A stretch of 36,248 nt of DNA from an uncultured Christensenellaceae bacterium (GTDB taxonomy: Bacteria > Bacillota > Clostridia > Christensenellales > Christensenellaceae). The notes beneath the pieces were generated by a model. That model had not been told where the DNA came from, did no database searches, and saw only the letters and a list, made by a program, of their open reading frames with translations. Location of the stretch: positions 1 to 36,248 of the forward strand of contig CAJUPM010000017.1 in assembly GCA_910588425.1 (NCBI GenBank). Reading direction: 5' to 3'. The number at the start of each line of letters is the position of its first letter. Position 1 is the stretch's first letter. The position numbers were made by a program, and so were the translations under genes. Of the stretch, positions 22,861 to 31,708 are shown piece by piece.

Positions 22861-24036
22861 ATGATACCAATTATTTTAGTACGTTATGGAGAGATTCACC
22901 TCAAGGGCCAGAACCGCCCCCGCTTTGAAAAAATGCTCAAGGATAGCATGAGCGCGGCGGTGCGCCGCTTTGGCGGAAGCGTCAAAAAAGGCGACGGCCG
23001 GTTTTATGTGCGCCATATCGAGCAAAGCCAGATTCCTGCGGCGATGGATGCGCTGTGCAAGGTGTTTGGCGTGCATTCCGTCAGCCCGGCCTACGAGATG
23101 GAGAAAGATCTGAGCGCCGTCTGTCAAAAGGCGGCAGAGCTGGCGCAGACCGAGATGGCGCGGCTGGCTCTTTCCTCCGCCAGCTTTAAAGTGAAGGGCA
23201 AGCGCTCGGATAAGCGCTATCCCTTAAGTTCTATGGAAGTTGCGGCGGAAGTCGGCGGCTATATTTTGGAGCATGTCCCGGGCCTTCGCGTGGATGTGAA
23301 AAATCCGCAGCTGACGCTCTACGTCGAGATGCGCGAGCAGGCCTATGTCTATACCAGCATCCTTCCCGGCAAAGGCGGCATGCCGCTGGGCTCCAGCGGC
23401 AAGGCAATGCTGCTGCTCTCGGGCGGCATCGATAGCCCCGTCGCCGGATATAGGGTGGCCAGCCGCGGCGTCTGTCTGGAAGCCGTGCACTATCACAGCT
23501 TCCCCTATACCAGCGAGCGCGCCAAAGAAAAGGTGCTGACGCTGGCCAAGCTTTTGGCGCAGTATACCGGCCCCATCCGGCTGCATATCGTGCATTTCAC
23601 AGAAATCCAGATGGCGATCTATGAAAAATGCCCGGAAGAACAGCTGACCATTCTCATGCGCCGCTATATGATGAAAATTGCCGAGCGCGTCGCCCTGGAA
23701 AACCAGTGCCAGGCTATCGTCACGGGCGAAAGCATCGGGCAGGTCGCCAGCCAGACCATCGCCAGCCTGCATGTAACCAACAGCGCTGTCGAGCTTCCCG
23801 TTTTCCGGCCGCTCATCGGCATGGATAAAGACGAGATCATCGAGCGCGCCCGCACCATCGGCACGTTTGAAACCTCCATCCTCCCCTATGAGGATTGCTG
23901 TACGGTGTTTGTGCCCAAGCACCCGGTTACCCGGCCGAATCTGCACAAAATCGAGCTTTCGGAAAAGCTTCTGGAGGAAGAGGCGCTCATCGCAGACGCC
24001 CTCTCCAAAACCGAGACGATTCTGGTAGAGCCGTAA
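22861..24036 (+). CDS. thiI: tRNA 4-thiouridine synthase ThiI
   Basis: A 391-residue ATP-dependent sulfurtransferase that makes 4-thiouridine at tRNA position 8. Domains in order: N-terminal ferredoxin-like domain (MIPIILVRYGEIHLKGQNR), THUMP domain (about 60-165, with SFKVKGKRSDKRYP) and the PP-loop pyrophosphatase domain with SGGIDSP at about 187-193 and TGESIGQVASQT. The C-terminal rhodanese domain of E. coli ThiI is missing, which is normal for firmicutes, where the partner desulfurase supplies sulfur directly. The ATG 22861 has AGGAG eight bases upstream, overlapping the desulfurase stop. Confidence 0.96.
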   Translation: MIPIILVRYGEIHLKGQNRPRFEKMLKDSMSAAVRRFGGSVKKGDGRFYVRHIEQSQIPAAMDALCKVFGVHSVSPAYEMEKDLSAVCQKAAELAQTEMARLALSSASFKVKGKRSDKRYPLSSMEVAAEVGGYILEHVPGLRVDVKNPQLTLYVEMREQAYVYTSILPGKGGMPLGSSGKAMLLLSGGIDSPVAGYRVASRGVCLEAVHYHSFPYTSERAKEKVLTLAKLLAQYTGPIRLHIVHFTEIQMAIYEKCPEEQLTILMRRYMMKIAERVALENQCQAIVTGESIGQVASQTIASLHVTNSAVELPVFRPLIGMDKDEIIERARTIGTFETSILPYEDCCTVFVPKHPVTRPNLHKIELSEKLLEEEALIADALSKTETILVEP

Positions 24037-24050
24037 AGCCGCTCCTCTGC

Positions 24051-24087
24051 CAAAAAGCCTTGCATCAAAATGGTGCAAGGCTTTTTG
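24051..24087. terminator. Shared terminator of thiI and the PBP gene
   Basis: CAAAAAGCCTTGCA (24051-24064) pairs perfectly with TGCAAGGCTTTTTG (24074-24087), 9-base loop, with A and T runs. It lies between two convergent genes. Confidence 0.9.
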
Positions 24088-24108
24088 ATTGCTTTGGGCC
24101 AGCCCCTG

Positions 24109-26421
24109 CTATCCCTGCCCTGCCCCGCTGTCCGGCGAATAAGCATAAATGCTGGAATAATCCTCTTCGGCGTAATAGTTTGCCGGGGTCAGCCGGTAAA
24201 TATATGCCTGGCCTTTTTGCGCCGTCCGGTCGGTTTTCGTGCTCCCGCCCCGAAGCACGGCAACCTTCTCGAATTCTCCCGGCCCGGGCGCTTTGCGCTC
24301 CAAAACATAGCGATAGCTCCGATCCGCGGTAAACGTGATGACGGGGTACCCCTTTTCCCCCTGCGCCACCCGGAAATCCTCGGGCATGACCGCCGCCTTG
24401 GCCGGGATTCTCCCCTTTCTAAAATATTCCACCGCGATATTATCCGCCTTCTCGCTCTTGCTGGCCAGCATGACGTTGTTTTTCTCCAGCTGCCTCTTAT
24501 TTAGGAGCACCTTCTCGATGCCCGATGGCTTTTGCATCGCAGGCGCTTCTGCTTCCTCATAGAGATGCGAGAAAATTTTTGCGGCAAAGCGCGCCGGATA
24601 GGTTCCCCCCGTCACGCCCTTGGGCAGCGAGTGCGCGGAATCCGTCTTGTCAAAGCCCATCCAACAGCAGACGATGTATTCGCTGTTATACGCCACAACC
24701 CAGGCATCCTTGTTGTTGCTGGCGTCGTCGTAAGTGCTGGTACCCGTCTTTGCCGAAAGCTCCATATTCAGCTCGGAAAGTGCGCTGTGCGCCGTCCCGT
24801 ATTGCACGGTGGATTCCAGCATGGAGCTCATCAGATATGCGCTCTGGGAAGAGAGCACAGCGTTTTTCTCCTCCCTTGCCTGGTATACTACATTCTGATC
24901 GCGGTCCAGAATTTTGCTGACCGAGGCCGGCGCGGCGTAATAGCCCCCCGAAGCAAAGGGTTGGTATGCCGCCGCAAGCTCCAATGGGCTGACGCCAGTG
25001 GTAAACCCGCCCAGTGCCAGAGAAAGGCTGTCGTCCCTCTCGTCGAATGGAATGCCCACAGCGCTGGCATAGCTCTTTGCCCGCCCGACGCCCACCTCCT
25101 GCAAGAGCTTGACCGCCGGAATATTCACCGAATACGCAACGCAGTCCCGCAGACTCACCCATCCGCGGTAGTTGTTCCCGGAGTTTCTGGGCGTATAGCC
25201 GGAAAAATCTGTGGGCTCGTCCATGAGCGCGCTCGTCGTATCATAGCCCAGATATTCCAGCGCTGGCGCGTAGACCAAAACTGGCTTGATGGCCGAGCCC
25301 GGCTGACGGCGCATACTGGTGGCGCGGTTAAAGGCCAGGCGCGTGGTATGCTCCCTGCCGCCCAGCAGCGCCAAAATTTTTCCAGAATCCGCCGAAAGCA
25401 CGACCATCGCGCACTCACAGCTGGATCCATCTGCCGCATTTTGCGGAAAAAGCGATGCATCTTTTGCAGTATTCTCCAGATACTGCTGCAAATCGGGATC
25501 CAGATTGGTATAGATCTCATAGCCGCCCGTCATCAGCTCTGTATAGCCGATTCCCAGAGCCTCGCAGGCGTCCGAGAGAACCATATCCGTGTAGTAGCCG
25601 TAAAGATACTCACTCTCTTCCTTCTCTGCCAGAACGAGCGGCTCGGCCTGGGCCTCTGCCGCCTGTTCCTCCGTCAAAAGCTCATTTTTCAGCATCTGGT
25701 TTAGTACCAGGTTGCGCCGCTCCAGCGCCTTTTCCGGGTGAATATGCGGCGCATAATTGGTGGGAGATTTTAGAACACCCGCCAATAGCGCGCCTTCCGC
25801 AATGCTGAGCTCGCTGGCGGATTTCCCGAAATAAAAACGGGCAGCATTTTCAATTCCATAAGCGCCCCGGCCAAAATACGCCTCGTTGAGATAGAGCTCC
25901 AAAATCTCATCTTTTGAATACTCTTTTTCCAGCTTAAAAGCCATCATGATCTCCGCCAGCTTGCGGCGCACCGTCTGATCCGGCCGTAGCTGCGAAAGCT
26001 TGATGAGCTGCTGGGAGATGGTGCTGGCGCCCTGGCGGATGCTCCCGCTCTTCATATCTTCGATGAGTGCGCCGCCAATGCGCACAAAGTCGATCCCGCC
26101 ATGCTCATAAAACCGCGCATCCTCGATGGCGATAAACGCGTTGCGCACATGAACCGGGATCTGATCGATGCCAATATAGCGCCGGTCCTGCTCCCCAGCC
26201 AGCGTCAGGTATTCCCCGCCGTTTTTGTCATAGATGCGCAGAGAAATCTGCATACTGTCTTTAATCTGGCCTGGCTCAAACTGCTGCCACTCCTCAATGC
26301 CCATTAAATACGAAGCCATGAATATTATGGCAGAAATTGTCAATACTAAAAGCGAGAGTACGCAAATTTTAAAGATGCGCCATGCCCTTCCCGGCCTCTT
26401 TTTTTCTTTTGTTTTGCTCAT
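24109..26421 (-). CDS. Class A penicillin-binding protein (PBP1A family)
   Basis: A 770-residue bifunctional peptidoglycan synthase. A short basic cytoplasmic start and a membrane anchor (about 20-42) lead into the glycosyltransferase domain with IEDARFYEHGGID, GASTISQQL and LYLNEAYFGRGAYGIENAA. The transpeptidase domain has the SxxK motif (PGSAIKP), YSVN and KTGT (AKTGTS). A C-terminal extension of about 130 residues ends in a fibronectin-III-like strand pattern and a Gly-rich tail. The start ATG 26421 has GGAGG five bases upstream. It diverges from the spoIIA operon; whether it works in vegetative growth or in sporulation cannot be told from the sequence. Confidence 0.93.
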   Translation of the reverse strand: MSKTKEKKRPGRAWRIFKICVLSLLVLTISAIIFMASYLMGIEEWQQFEPGQIKDSMQISLRIYDKNGGEYLTLAGEQDRRYIGIDQIPVHVRNAFIAIEDARFYEHGGIDFVRIGGALIEDMKSGSIRQGASTISQQLIKLSQLRPDQTVRRKLAEIMMAFKLEKEYSKDEILELYLNEAYFGRGAYGIENAARFYFGKSASELSIAEGALLAGVLKSPTNYAPHIHPEKALERRNLVLNQMLKNELLTEEQAAEAQAEPLVLAEKEESEYLYGYYTDMVLSDACEALGIGYTELMTGGYEIYTNLDPDLQQYLENTAKDASLFPQNAADGSSCECAMVVLSADSGKILALLGGREHTTRLAFNRATSMRRQPGSAIKPVLVYAPALEYLGYDTTSALMDEPTDFSGYTPRNSGNNYRGWVSLRDCVAYSVNIPAVKLLQEVGVGRAKSYASAVGIPFDERDDSLSLALGGFTTGVSPLELAAAYQPFASGGYYAAPASVSKILDRDQNVVYQAREEKNAVLSSQSAYLMSSMLESTVQYGTAHSALSELNMELSAKTGTSTYDDASNNKDAWVVAYNSEYIVCCWMGFDKTDSAHSLPKGVTGGTYPARFAAKIFSHLYEEAEAPAMQKPSGIEKVLLNKRQLEKNNVMLASKSEKADNIAVEYFRKGRIPAKAAVMPEDFRVAQGEKGYPVITFTADRSYRYVLERKAPGPGEFEKVAVLRGGSTKTDRTAQKGQAYIYRLTPANYYAEEDYSSIYAYSPDSGAGQG

Positions 26422-26494
26422 ACGCACCTCCCGTGTTATCATCCCCATAAAGCGAAAATTTACCAGCGGTTTTTTATGGAAATCGCAATTTCAT

Positions 26495-26505
26495 TTTTCG
26501 CCAAA
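26495..26505. promoter_or_regulatory. Spo0A-box-like site upstream of spoIIAA
   Basis: TTTTCGCCAAA, which on the minus strand reads TTTGGCGAAAA and contains the core TGNCGAA exactly; it is one base from the full B. subtilis box. It lies about 20 bases upstream of the sigma-H-like -35, where an activator could contact polymerase. Confidence 0.5.
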
Positions 26506-26524
26506 AGCAGTGTTTTTTCTTCCA

Positions 26525-26549
26525 AGGGTTATTTGCCCAAAAAGAGAAT
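26525..26549 (+). promoter_or_regulatory. Sigma-H-like promoter of spoIIA
   Basis: AGGGTTA (26525-26531), an 11-bp spacer and AGAGAAT (26543-26549), against the sigma-H pattern AGGAWWW, 11-12 bp, RNNGAAT. One -35 base differs. The spoIIA operon is a sigma-H and Spo0A target in known spore formers. The predicted start is about 25 bases before ATG 26582. Confidence 0.55.
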
Positions 26550-26581
26550 TATTTTGGTTAGGATGCTTAGGAGGAATTTTT

Positions 26582-26866
26582 ATGACGCAAAAAATTGTGC
26601 GCCTCTCAGGAGAGCTCGATCATCATAGCGCCGCTCCCCTGAAGGAAAAGCTGGATACGCTCATCAAATCCGGCGGCAAAGGCCTGCGGCTCGTTCTGGA
26701 TTTTGGGGATGTTACTCTGATGGATAGCTCTGGAATCGGGCTGATCATCGGGCGCTATAAGCTGCTCAAAAACAGCGGCGGCGAGCTGGCCGTGCAGGGG
26801 CTAAATCAGCAAATCGACAAGGTTTTTCGCCTTTCTGGGCTGTATCGCATTATCAAAAAAATTTAA
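26582..26866 (+). CDS. spoIIAA: Anti-anti-sigma factor SpoIIAA
   Basis: A 94-residue STAS-domain protein. Unphosphorylated, it binds SpoIIAB and frees sigma-F; SpoIIAB phosphorylates it and SpoIIE removes the phosphate. The phosphorylation motif is LMDSSGIGLIIGRYK, with S50 matching B. subtilis Ser58. The start ATG 26582 has GGAGG seven bases upstream; the frame stays open further upstream but that part is not STAS-like and lies before the promoter. First gene of spoIIAA-spoIIAB-sigF. Confidence 0.97.
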   Translation: MTQKIVRLSGELDHHSAAPLKEKLDTLIKSGGKGLRLVLDFGDVTLMDSSGIGLIIGRYKLLKNSGGELAVQGLNQQIDKVFRLSGLYRIIKKI

Positions 26867-26880
26867 CGGGGGAAAGAAAC

Positions 26881-27300
26881 GTGAACAATAAGATGGAACT
26901 GCGTTTTCCTGGAATCTCTGCAAACGAGGGCTTTGCGCGCATCTGCGCAGCCGCTTTCGCCTCTCAGCTGGATCCCACGCTGGAAGAAATCGCAGATATC
27001 AAAACCGCAATCTCGGAAGCTGTTACCAACGCCATCGTCCATGCCTATCAGGAAAAAGGCGGGGAGGTCGTCCTGCGCGGCGAGCTGGGCGAGCGCTTCG
27101 TGCGCTTTGAAATCGAGGATAGCGGCAAAGGCATCGAAAACCTGGAGGAGGCGCTTCAGCCCTTCTATACCACTTGCCAGGGCGAGGAGCGCAGCGGCAT
27201 GGGCTTCACCGTCATGCAGACTTTTATGGACGAGATGCAGGTCGCTTCCCAGCCCGGCCAGGGGACAAAAGTGATGCTTTTTAAGAAAATCGGAAAATGA
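26881..27300 (+). CDS. spoIIAB: Anti-sigma-F factor and kinase SpoIIAB
   Basis: A 139-residue GHKL-type serine kinase that binds sigma-F and phosphorylates SpoIIAA. It has the N box EAVTNAIVHAY, the G1 box EDSGKGI and the G2 region ERSGMGFTVM. The start is GTG 26881 after GGGGGAAAG; ATG 26893 is an alternative that shortens the protein by four residues. It ends in an ATGA overlap with sigF. Confidence 0.97.
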   Translation: MNNKMELRFPGISANEGFARICAAAFASQLDPTLEEIADIKTAISEAVTNAIVHAYQEKGGEVVLRGELGERFVRFEIEDSGKGIENLEEALQPFYTTCQGEERSGMGFTVMQTFMDEMQVASQPGQGTKVMLFKKIGK

Positions 27301-28016
27301 GCGCGCTTCTCTCCCACGAACAAACACTGCAGCTCATTTCCGCCGCGCAAAACGGCGATGAGCAGGCCAAGGAAGAGCTGATCGAGAAAAATATCCCGCT
27401 GGTCAAAAGCATCGTCAAGGGCTATCTTGGCCGTGGAACGGAATATGAGGATCTCTTTCAGCTTGGAAGCCTCGGGCTTTTAAAGGCAATTTTGCATTAC
27501 GACGCCTCTTTTGAGGTGCGCTTTTCGACTTACGCCGTGCCGCTCATCTCGGGCGAGATCAAGCGCTTTCTGCGGAACGACGGCCCGGTTAAGGTCAGCC
27601 GGGTTTTGCGCGAGAATGCCGCCAAGGCCTACCGCGCGGCCGAGCAGCTCAAAAAAGAGCTTGGCCGGGAGCCCACCACGGCCGAGCTGGCCAAAGCCGC
27701 CGGCATGACGGAAGAAGATCTCATCGAGTGCACGGAAGCCTCCCGCGCTCCCCTTTCCATCGATGAACCCCTCTGCCCGGATTCAGATGCCACACTGCTG
27801 GATACGCTCAGCGTCTCGGAAGACGAGCATACCATCAACCGCCTTCTGATCCGCCAGCTGCTTGCCCAGTTTTCTCCCAGGGAGCGCCAGGTCATCATGC
27901 TGCGCTATTTCGGGGATAAAACCCAAAGCCAAATCGCTGCGCTCATCGGCGTCTCCCAGGTGCAGGTTTCCCGCATCTTAAAATCCAGCCTGCAAAAGAT
28001 GCGGGATGCAATCTAG
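27297..28016 (+). CDS. sigF: RNA polymerase sigma-F factor
   Basis: The first forespore-specific sigma factor, 239 residues of sigma-70 regions 2 to 4. Region 2 has IPLVKSIVKGYLGRGTEYEDLFQLGSLGL and RFSTYAVPLISGEIKRFLR; region 3 has GREPTTAELAKAAG; region 4 has FSPRERQVIMLRYFGDKTQSQIA and the helix-turn-helix GVSQVQVSRILKSS. The ATG overlaps the spoIIAB stop, so translation is coupled. In many clostridia spoVAC-D-E follow sigF directly; here a terminator follows and spoVA lies 5 to 8 kb away on the other strand. Confidence 0.97.
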   Translation: MSALLSHEQTLQLISAAQNGDEQAKEELIEKNIPLVKSIVKGYLGRGTEYEDLFQLGSLGLLKAILHYDASFEVRFSTYAVPLISGEIKRFLRNDGPVKVSRVLRENAAKAYRAAEQLKKELGREPTTAELAKAAGMTEEDLIECTEASRAPLSIDEPLCPDSDATLLDTLSVSEDEHTINRLLIRQLLAQFSPRERQVIMLRYFGDKTQSQIAALIGVSQVQVSRILKSSLQKMRDAI

Positions 28017-28027
28017 CTTAGCTCCAT

Positions 28028-28058
28028 AAAAAAGCAGCGGAATATCCGCTGCTTTTTT
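28028..28058. terminator. Shared terminator of spoIIA and htrA
   Basis: AAAAAAGCAGCGG (28028-28040) pairs perfectly with CCGCTGCTTTTTT (28046-28058), loop AATAT. It lies between sigF and the convergent htrA gene, touching the htrA stop at 28060. Confidence 0.93.
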
Positions 28059-28059
28059 G

Positions 28060-29526
28060 CTATTCTTCCGTCATCTGGTTGACGTCTCCGATGGGAATTG
28101 TGAAATCCATCTCCTGCCCGTCTCTCCAGACGGTAACCTCAATGCTCTCTCCCACCTTCTTGGCGTTCACCAAATCCGACATATTCACTTTGGTAACATC
28201 CTGCCCCTCGCAGCGGATGATGATATCGCCCACCTGAAGGCCGGCCTGCTGGGCCGTGCTGCCGTTCATAAACGTCGCGATCATGTTGCCGGGCACGAGG
28301 TTGTTCGCCTCTGCTGTGGCCTGGGTAACTTCGCTGTATCGAATCCCGATGCCCGGGCGCTGTACGCTGCCCGAAGAGATGATCTGCTGCGCCGCGTCGA
28401 TGGCATTGTTGATGGGAATCGCGAAGCCGATGCCCTCCGTGCTGACGCCGGAATTGGCCGAGGAGACCAGGCTCTTGAGCGTTACAACGCCGACAACCTC
28501 TCCCTTGGTGTTGAAGAGCGGGCCGCCGCTGTTGCCCGGGTTGACCGCCGCGTCCGTCTGAATGAATTTCTGGCGGATGTTGTTGAACATCAGCTCGCGG
28601 TTGACCGCGCTGACATACCCCACCGTAACCGTCCCCGTCAGGTTCTGCCCGGCGCCCGAAGGATCCCCGATGGCGATCACCTGCTCGCCCACGCGGGTAG
28701 CGTCCGAATCGCCAATGGCAACCGCCGGCAGCTCCGCATCGATTTTGAGCACGGCAATATCCAGGTTCTTGTCCCCGCCGATCAGCGTCCCGGCATATTC
28801 ATTACCGTCGTGATCCGTAACCACAAACTGCTCGCCGTCTTTGATGACATGATAGTTGGTTACGATATATCCCGAGGAGGAGATGACGAATCCCGTGCCC
28901 CGGGCAGAGGGCTGAAGCTGCCCGCCCTGGCTTTGCATGGTCGTTACGCCCACGACGCTCTTAAGCGCAGTTTCCGCAATTTCCGGAATCGGGTTGATCT
29001 GGTCTGTTATCGTAGGCGCCGTTCCGCCAATGCTGGCATCCGTATCGCCGCCGCCAACCGGGCCGCTGCCCTGGGAAGCGGAAGGCGTCGGCGTGATGCC
29101 GGTGCTGGGCCCAGGCGTTTGCTGATAGTCTCTAAAAATAGGATAGAGGAACGCTCCCATAATCACCGCCCCAACCAGGATGGCGCAAATGGCCCCCGCG
29201 GTAATCCCGATAATCAGCCCTGCCTTGCTTTTCTTTTTTCTCGCATGATTGGGCTGCCCGGCTCTGGGCGCATTATAGTTCTGGTATCCCCCGCCATACC
29301 GCGGCCCGCTGTCGTAAGCTCTGCGCGGCGGCTGGGGCACAAACGGCTGGCTCTGCTCGCTCTGCGCATTTTGCCAAAGCTGCGGCTCGCTGGGCTTGCC
29401 CCAGCTGGGCGCCTGCTCCTGCTCTGTGCGCTCCGGCTGCTCCTGCCCCGAAAAACGCTCGGGCGCCTCGCTCTTCTTCTCCTCGTCCGATGCGGAAAAG
29501 CCAGGCTGGTTCCATTCGTCGTTCAT
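28060..29526 (-). CDS. HtrA/DegP-like membrane serine protease
   Basis: A 488-residue trypsin-fold quality-control protease outside the membrane. An unusually long cytoplasmic N-terminal part of about 95 residues, rich in Gln, Pro, Glu and Tyr/Gly, precedes a KKKSK patch and one membrane segment (about 102-130). A Ser/Thr/Gly/Pro linker (about 135-170) follows. The catalytic triad is H226 (TNYHVI), D256 (NLDIAVLKI) and S333 (NPGNSGGPL). One PDZ domain ends the protein (AGLQVGDIIIRCEGQDV). The start ATG 29526 has AGGAGG eight bases upstream. It lies 40 bases after the histidine kinase gene without a terminator, so it is probably an output of that two-component system. Confidence 0.93.
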   Translation of the reverse strand: MNDEWNQPGFSASDEEKKSEAPERFSGQEQPERTEQEQAPSWGKPSEPQLWQNAQSEQSQPFVPQPPRRAYDSGPRYGGGYQNYNAPRAGQPNHARKKKSKAGLIIGITAGAICAILVGAVIMGAFLYPIFRDYQQTPGPSTGITPTPSASQGSGPVGGGDTDASIGGTAPTITDQINPIPEIAETALKSVVGVTTMQSQGGQLQPSARGTGFVISSSGYIVTNYHVIKDGEQFVVTDHDGNEYAGTLIGGDKNLDIAVLKIDAELPAVAIGDSDATRVGEQVIAIGDPSGAGQNLTGTVTVGYVSAVNRELMFNNIRQKFIQTDAAVNPGNSGGPLFNTKGEVVGVVTLKSLVSSANSGVSTEGIGFAIPINNAIDAAQQIISSGSVQRPGIGIRYSEVTQATAEANNLVPGNMIATFMNGSTAQQAGLQVGDIIIRCEGQDVTKVNMSDLVNAKKVGESIEVTVWRDGQEMDFTIPIGDVNQMTEE

Positions 29527-29566
29527 GTCGTGTTCCTCCTATTGATATGAATCATTGCTGATAAAA

Positions 29567-31015
29567 CTATGCTTTCTTTTCTTCCGCCGCCTGCTCAAGC
29601 GTAAAGGTGAAAACCGTCCCCATGCCGGGCTTCGAATTGACCCAAATATCCTGCCCATGCTGGAGCAGAATTTTCTTGACGATGGAAAGCCCAAGCCCTG
29701 TCCCCGGCGATTTTCTGTTGTGCGATTTGTCCACTTTGAAGAACCGATCGAAAACAAAGGGCAAATCCTGCTCCGGGATGATCTCCCCGGTGTTGGAAAT
29801 ATTGACGTGCACTTTTGCATCTGCGCAGTAAACCCAGAGTTTCAAAGTCCCGTGCATTTCACAGAATTTCACAGCATTGTCCAGCAAGTTAGTTACCACC
29901 TGGGCAATGCGGTCCTGATCGGCTAAAACCATCAGCTGCTCTTCCGGAATATTGACGGCCAGCTCCAGGTTCTTCTCCTCGATCTTTCCGATAAACTGAA
30001 TGAGCGAGCGGCGCAGCATTTCCGAGAGATCCCAGCGCGTCATGTGCATGGGGAACTGCGCCGAATCGATCTTTGCCAAATCCAGCAGATCGCCTATGAG
30101 TATATTGAGCCTTTTGGTCTCGGATAATACGATCTCCAGGTACTGCTTTTGGTCCTCTCCCTCGATCGTCCCGTCCAGCATCCCCTGGACAAACCCCTGG
30201 ATGGAGGTCATCGGGCTTTTGAGCTCGTGGGAGACGTTTGCCACGAAGCTCTGGCGCGTGTTCTCATATTTTTCCAGCTCGGCCGACATCATGTTGAACG
30301 TCTCGACCAGCTGGCCAATCTCCCCTTTTTCCCGCTGCTCAATGCGCTGGGAGAAATCTCCCTTGGCCAGAGCCTTGGCCGCGAGGTTAATATCATAGAG
30401 CGGCCGCAGCACCCGTTTTGAAAGGAGCAGAGAGCCCAGCGCCGCCACGGCAAAACAAACTGCAAAGGCAATGAGCGTCTGCATGAGCAAAATCCGCATG
30501 GCGCTGGCGGTATCGGCCAGCCGCGTATGCAGATAGACCGTCCCAACCCGCTGCCCCGAGACGAGAACCGGGCTGCCCAGCGTTACAATCGGCTCGGCAA
30601 AAAGCCCCTGCCCGTCCTGCACGGTATAACTCATCTTCCCCTGGGAAAGCGAGTCTGCCAGCACCGCCATGCCTCTGGCAAAATACGACTCATACTCCCC
30701 GGATTGCTCATCTCCCGTCAGCCGGAAAATGATGTTGCCATAGGAATCCGCGATCCAGATGACGTATTTCTCATATTCCGCCATTTTATACAGCTCGCCA
30801 AACAGCGCTTCGCCTGTATCGCCAGCCGTATAGTTCTCCTGGAAAACATCGCTGATGTTCTCCGCGCATCCGCCCAGCTCCTGGGTGGCCTGCTCAATGC
30901 CGTTCTCCTTCATGCGGATGACAAACAGCGTATTGGCCAGTATCAGCCCCAAGGCCGAAACCAGAGTGCATAGCCAGGCCACTCTGGCAAAAATCGTCCG
31001 CGTGCGGAACATCAT
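29567..31015 (-). CDS. Sensor histidine kinase (OmpR/PhoR class)
   Basis: A 482-residue membrane sensor. Two membrane segments (about 10-32 and 174-198) bracket an extracytoplasmic domain of about 140 residues. HAMP follows (about 198-250, KRVLRPLYDINLAAKALAKGDFS), then the HisKA motif with H263 (VANVSHELKSPM) and the ATPase domain with VTNLLDNAVKF, a DLPFVFDRFFKVD segment and GTGLGLSIVKK. ATG 31015 overlaps the response regulator stop (ATGA). The signal is unknown; adjacent HtrA suggests envelope or protein stress. Confidence 0.94.
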   Translation of the reverse strand: MMFRTRTIFARVAWLCTLVSALGLILANTLFVIRMKENGIEQATQELGGCAENISDVFQENYTAGDTGEALFGELYKMAEYEKYVIWIADSYGNIIFRLTGDEQSGEYESYFARGMAVLADSLSQGKMSYTVQDGQGLFAEPIVTLGSPVLVSGQRVGTVYLHTRLADTASAMRILLMQTLIAFAVCFAVAALGSLLLSKRVLRPLYDINLAAKALAKGDFSQRIEQREKGEIGQLVETFNMMSAELEKYENTRQSFVANVSHELKSPMTSIQGFVQGMLDGTIEGEDQKQYLEIVLSETKRLNILIGDLLDLAKIDSAQFPMHMTRWDLSEMLRRSLIQFIGKIEEKNLELAVNIPEEQLMVLADQDRIAQVVTNLLDNAVKFCEMHGTLKLWVYCADAKVHVNISNTGEIIPEQDLPFVFDRFFKVDKSHNRKSPGTGLGLSIVKKILLQHGQDIWVNSKPGMGTVFTFTLEQAAEEKKA

Positions 31016-31692
31016 TGCACCTCGAATTTATATCCAACGCCCCAAACCGTCTTAATCTGCCAGGAAGGCTGCTCTCCGAGCTTTTCCCGCAGCCGTTTGA
31101 TGTGCACATCGACGGTTCTGGAATCCCCGTAGAAATCGAACTCCCAAACTTTCTGCAGGAGCTGCTCCCGTGTAAAAACCTTGTTGGGGTGAGAAGCCAG
31201 GAAATAGAGCAGTTCCAGCTCTTTGGGCGGCAGTTCCAGCTTTTTGCCGCAATACGTTACGGTATATTTGGAGAGAGAGATCTCGATATTCTCGTAGCGA
31301 ATCGTGTCCTCCTGCTCGGGCGCATTCTCGCTTCTGCGGATGACTGCCTTGATGCGGGCGATGAGCTCCTTTGGCTCAAAAGGCTTAACGATATAATCGT
31401 CTGCGCCCAGCTCCAGCGCCAGAACCTTATCGAAGGTATCTCCCTTCGCCGTCAGCATGATAACGGGAACGGCGCTCTCTTTGCGGATATTTTTGATCAC
31501 CTCAATCCCATCCATCTCGGGCATCATGATATCTAACAGCACCAGATCCGGGCTCTCCCTCGAGAAAACCTCCAGCCCTGCCCTGCCGTTGGATGCCAGC
31601 AGCGCCTCCATCCCCTCTTTTTCCAGATAGAGACGGATCACCTTGCTGATATTTTCATCGTCGTCGATTACCAAAATCCTGTTCTTGGCCAT
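31012..31692 (-). CDS. OmpR/PhoB-family response regulator
   Basis: A 226-residue two-domain regulator. The receiver has DDDE (10-13), the phosphorylated D54 (LVLLDIMMPEMDG), the conserved Thr and Lys (MLTAKGD), and an ADDYIVKPF motif. The C-terminal winged helix binds DNA (LPPKELELLYFLASHPNKVFTREQLLQKVW, SRTVDVHIKRLREKLG is the recognition segment). ATG 31692 has AAAAGGAAAT directly upstream and lies 16 bases after the DUF523 gene. Partner of the kinase at 29567-31015. Confidence 0.95.
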   Translation of the reverse strand: MAKNRILVIDDDENISKVIRLYLEKEGMEALLASNGRAGLEVFSRESPDLVLLDIMMPEMDGIEVIKNIRKESAVPVIMLTAKGDTFDKVLALELGADDYIVKPFEPKELIARIKAVIRRSENAPEQEDTIRYENIEISLSKYTVTYCGKKLELPPKELELLYFLASHPNKVFTREQLLQKVWEFDFYGDSRTVDVHIKRLREKLGEQPSWQIKTVWGVGYKFEVQ

Positions 31693-31708
31693 TTCCTTTT
31701 CCCCTTTT

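Noticed and set aside
22861..24036. ThiI lacking a rhodanese domain
   Set aside because: Normal for firmicutes, where the adjacent desulfurase supplies sulfur.
26234..26581. N-terminal extension of spoIIAA
   Set aside because: Not STAS-like, lies upstream of the promoter and overlaps the divergent PBP gene; ATG 26582 has GGAGG.
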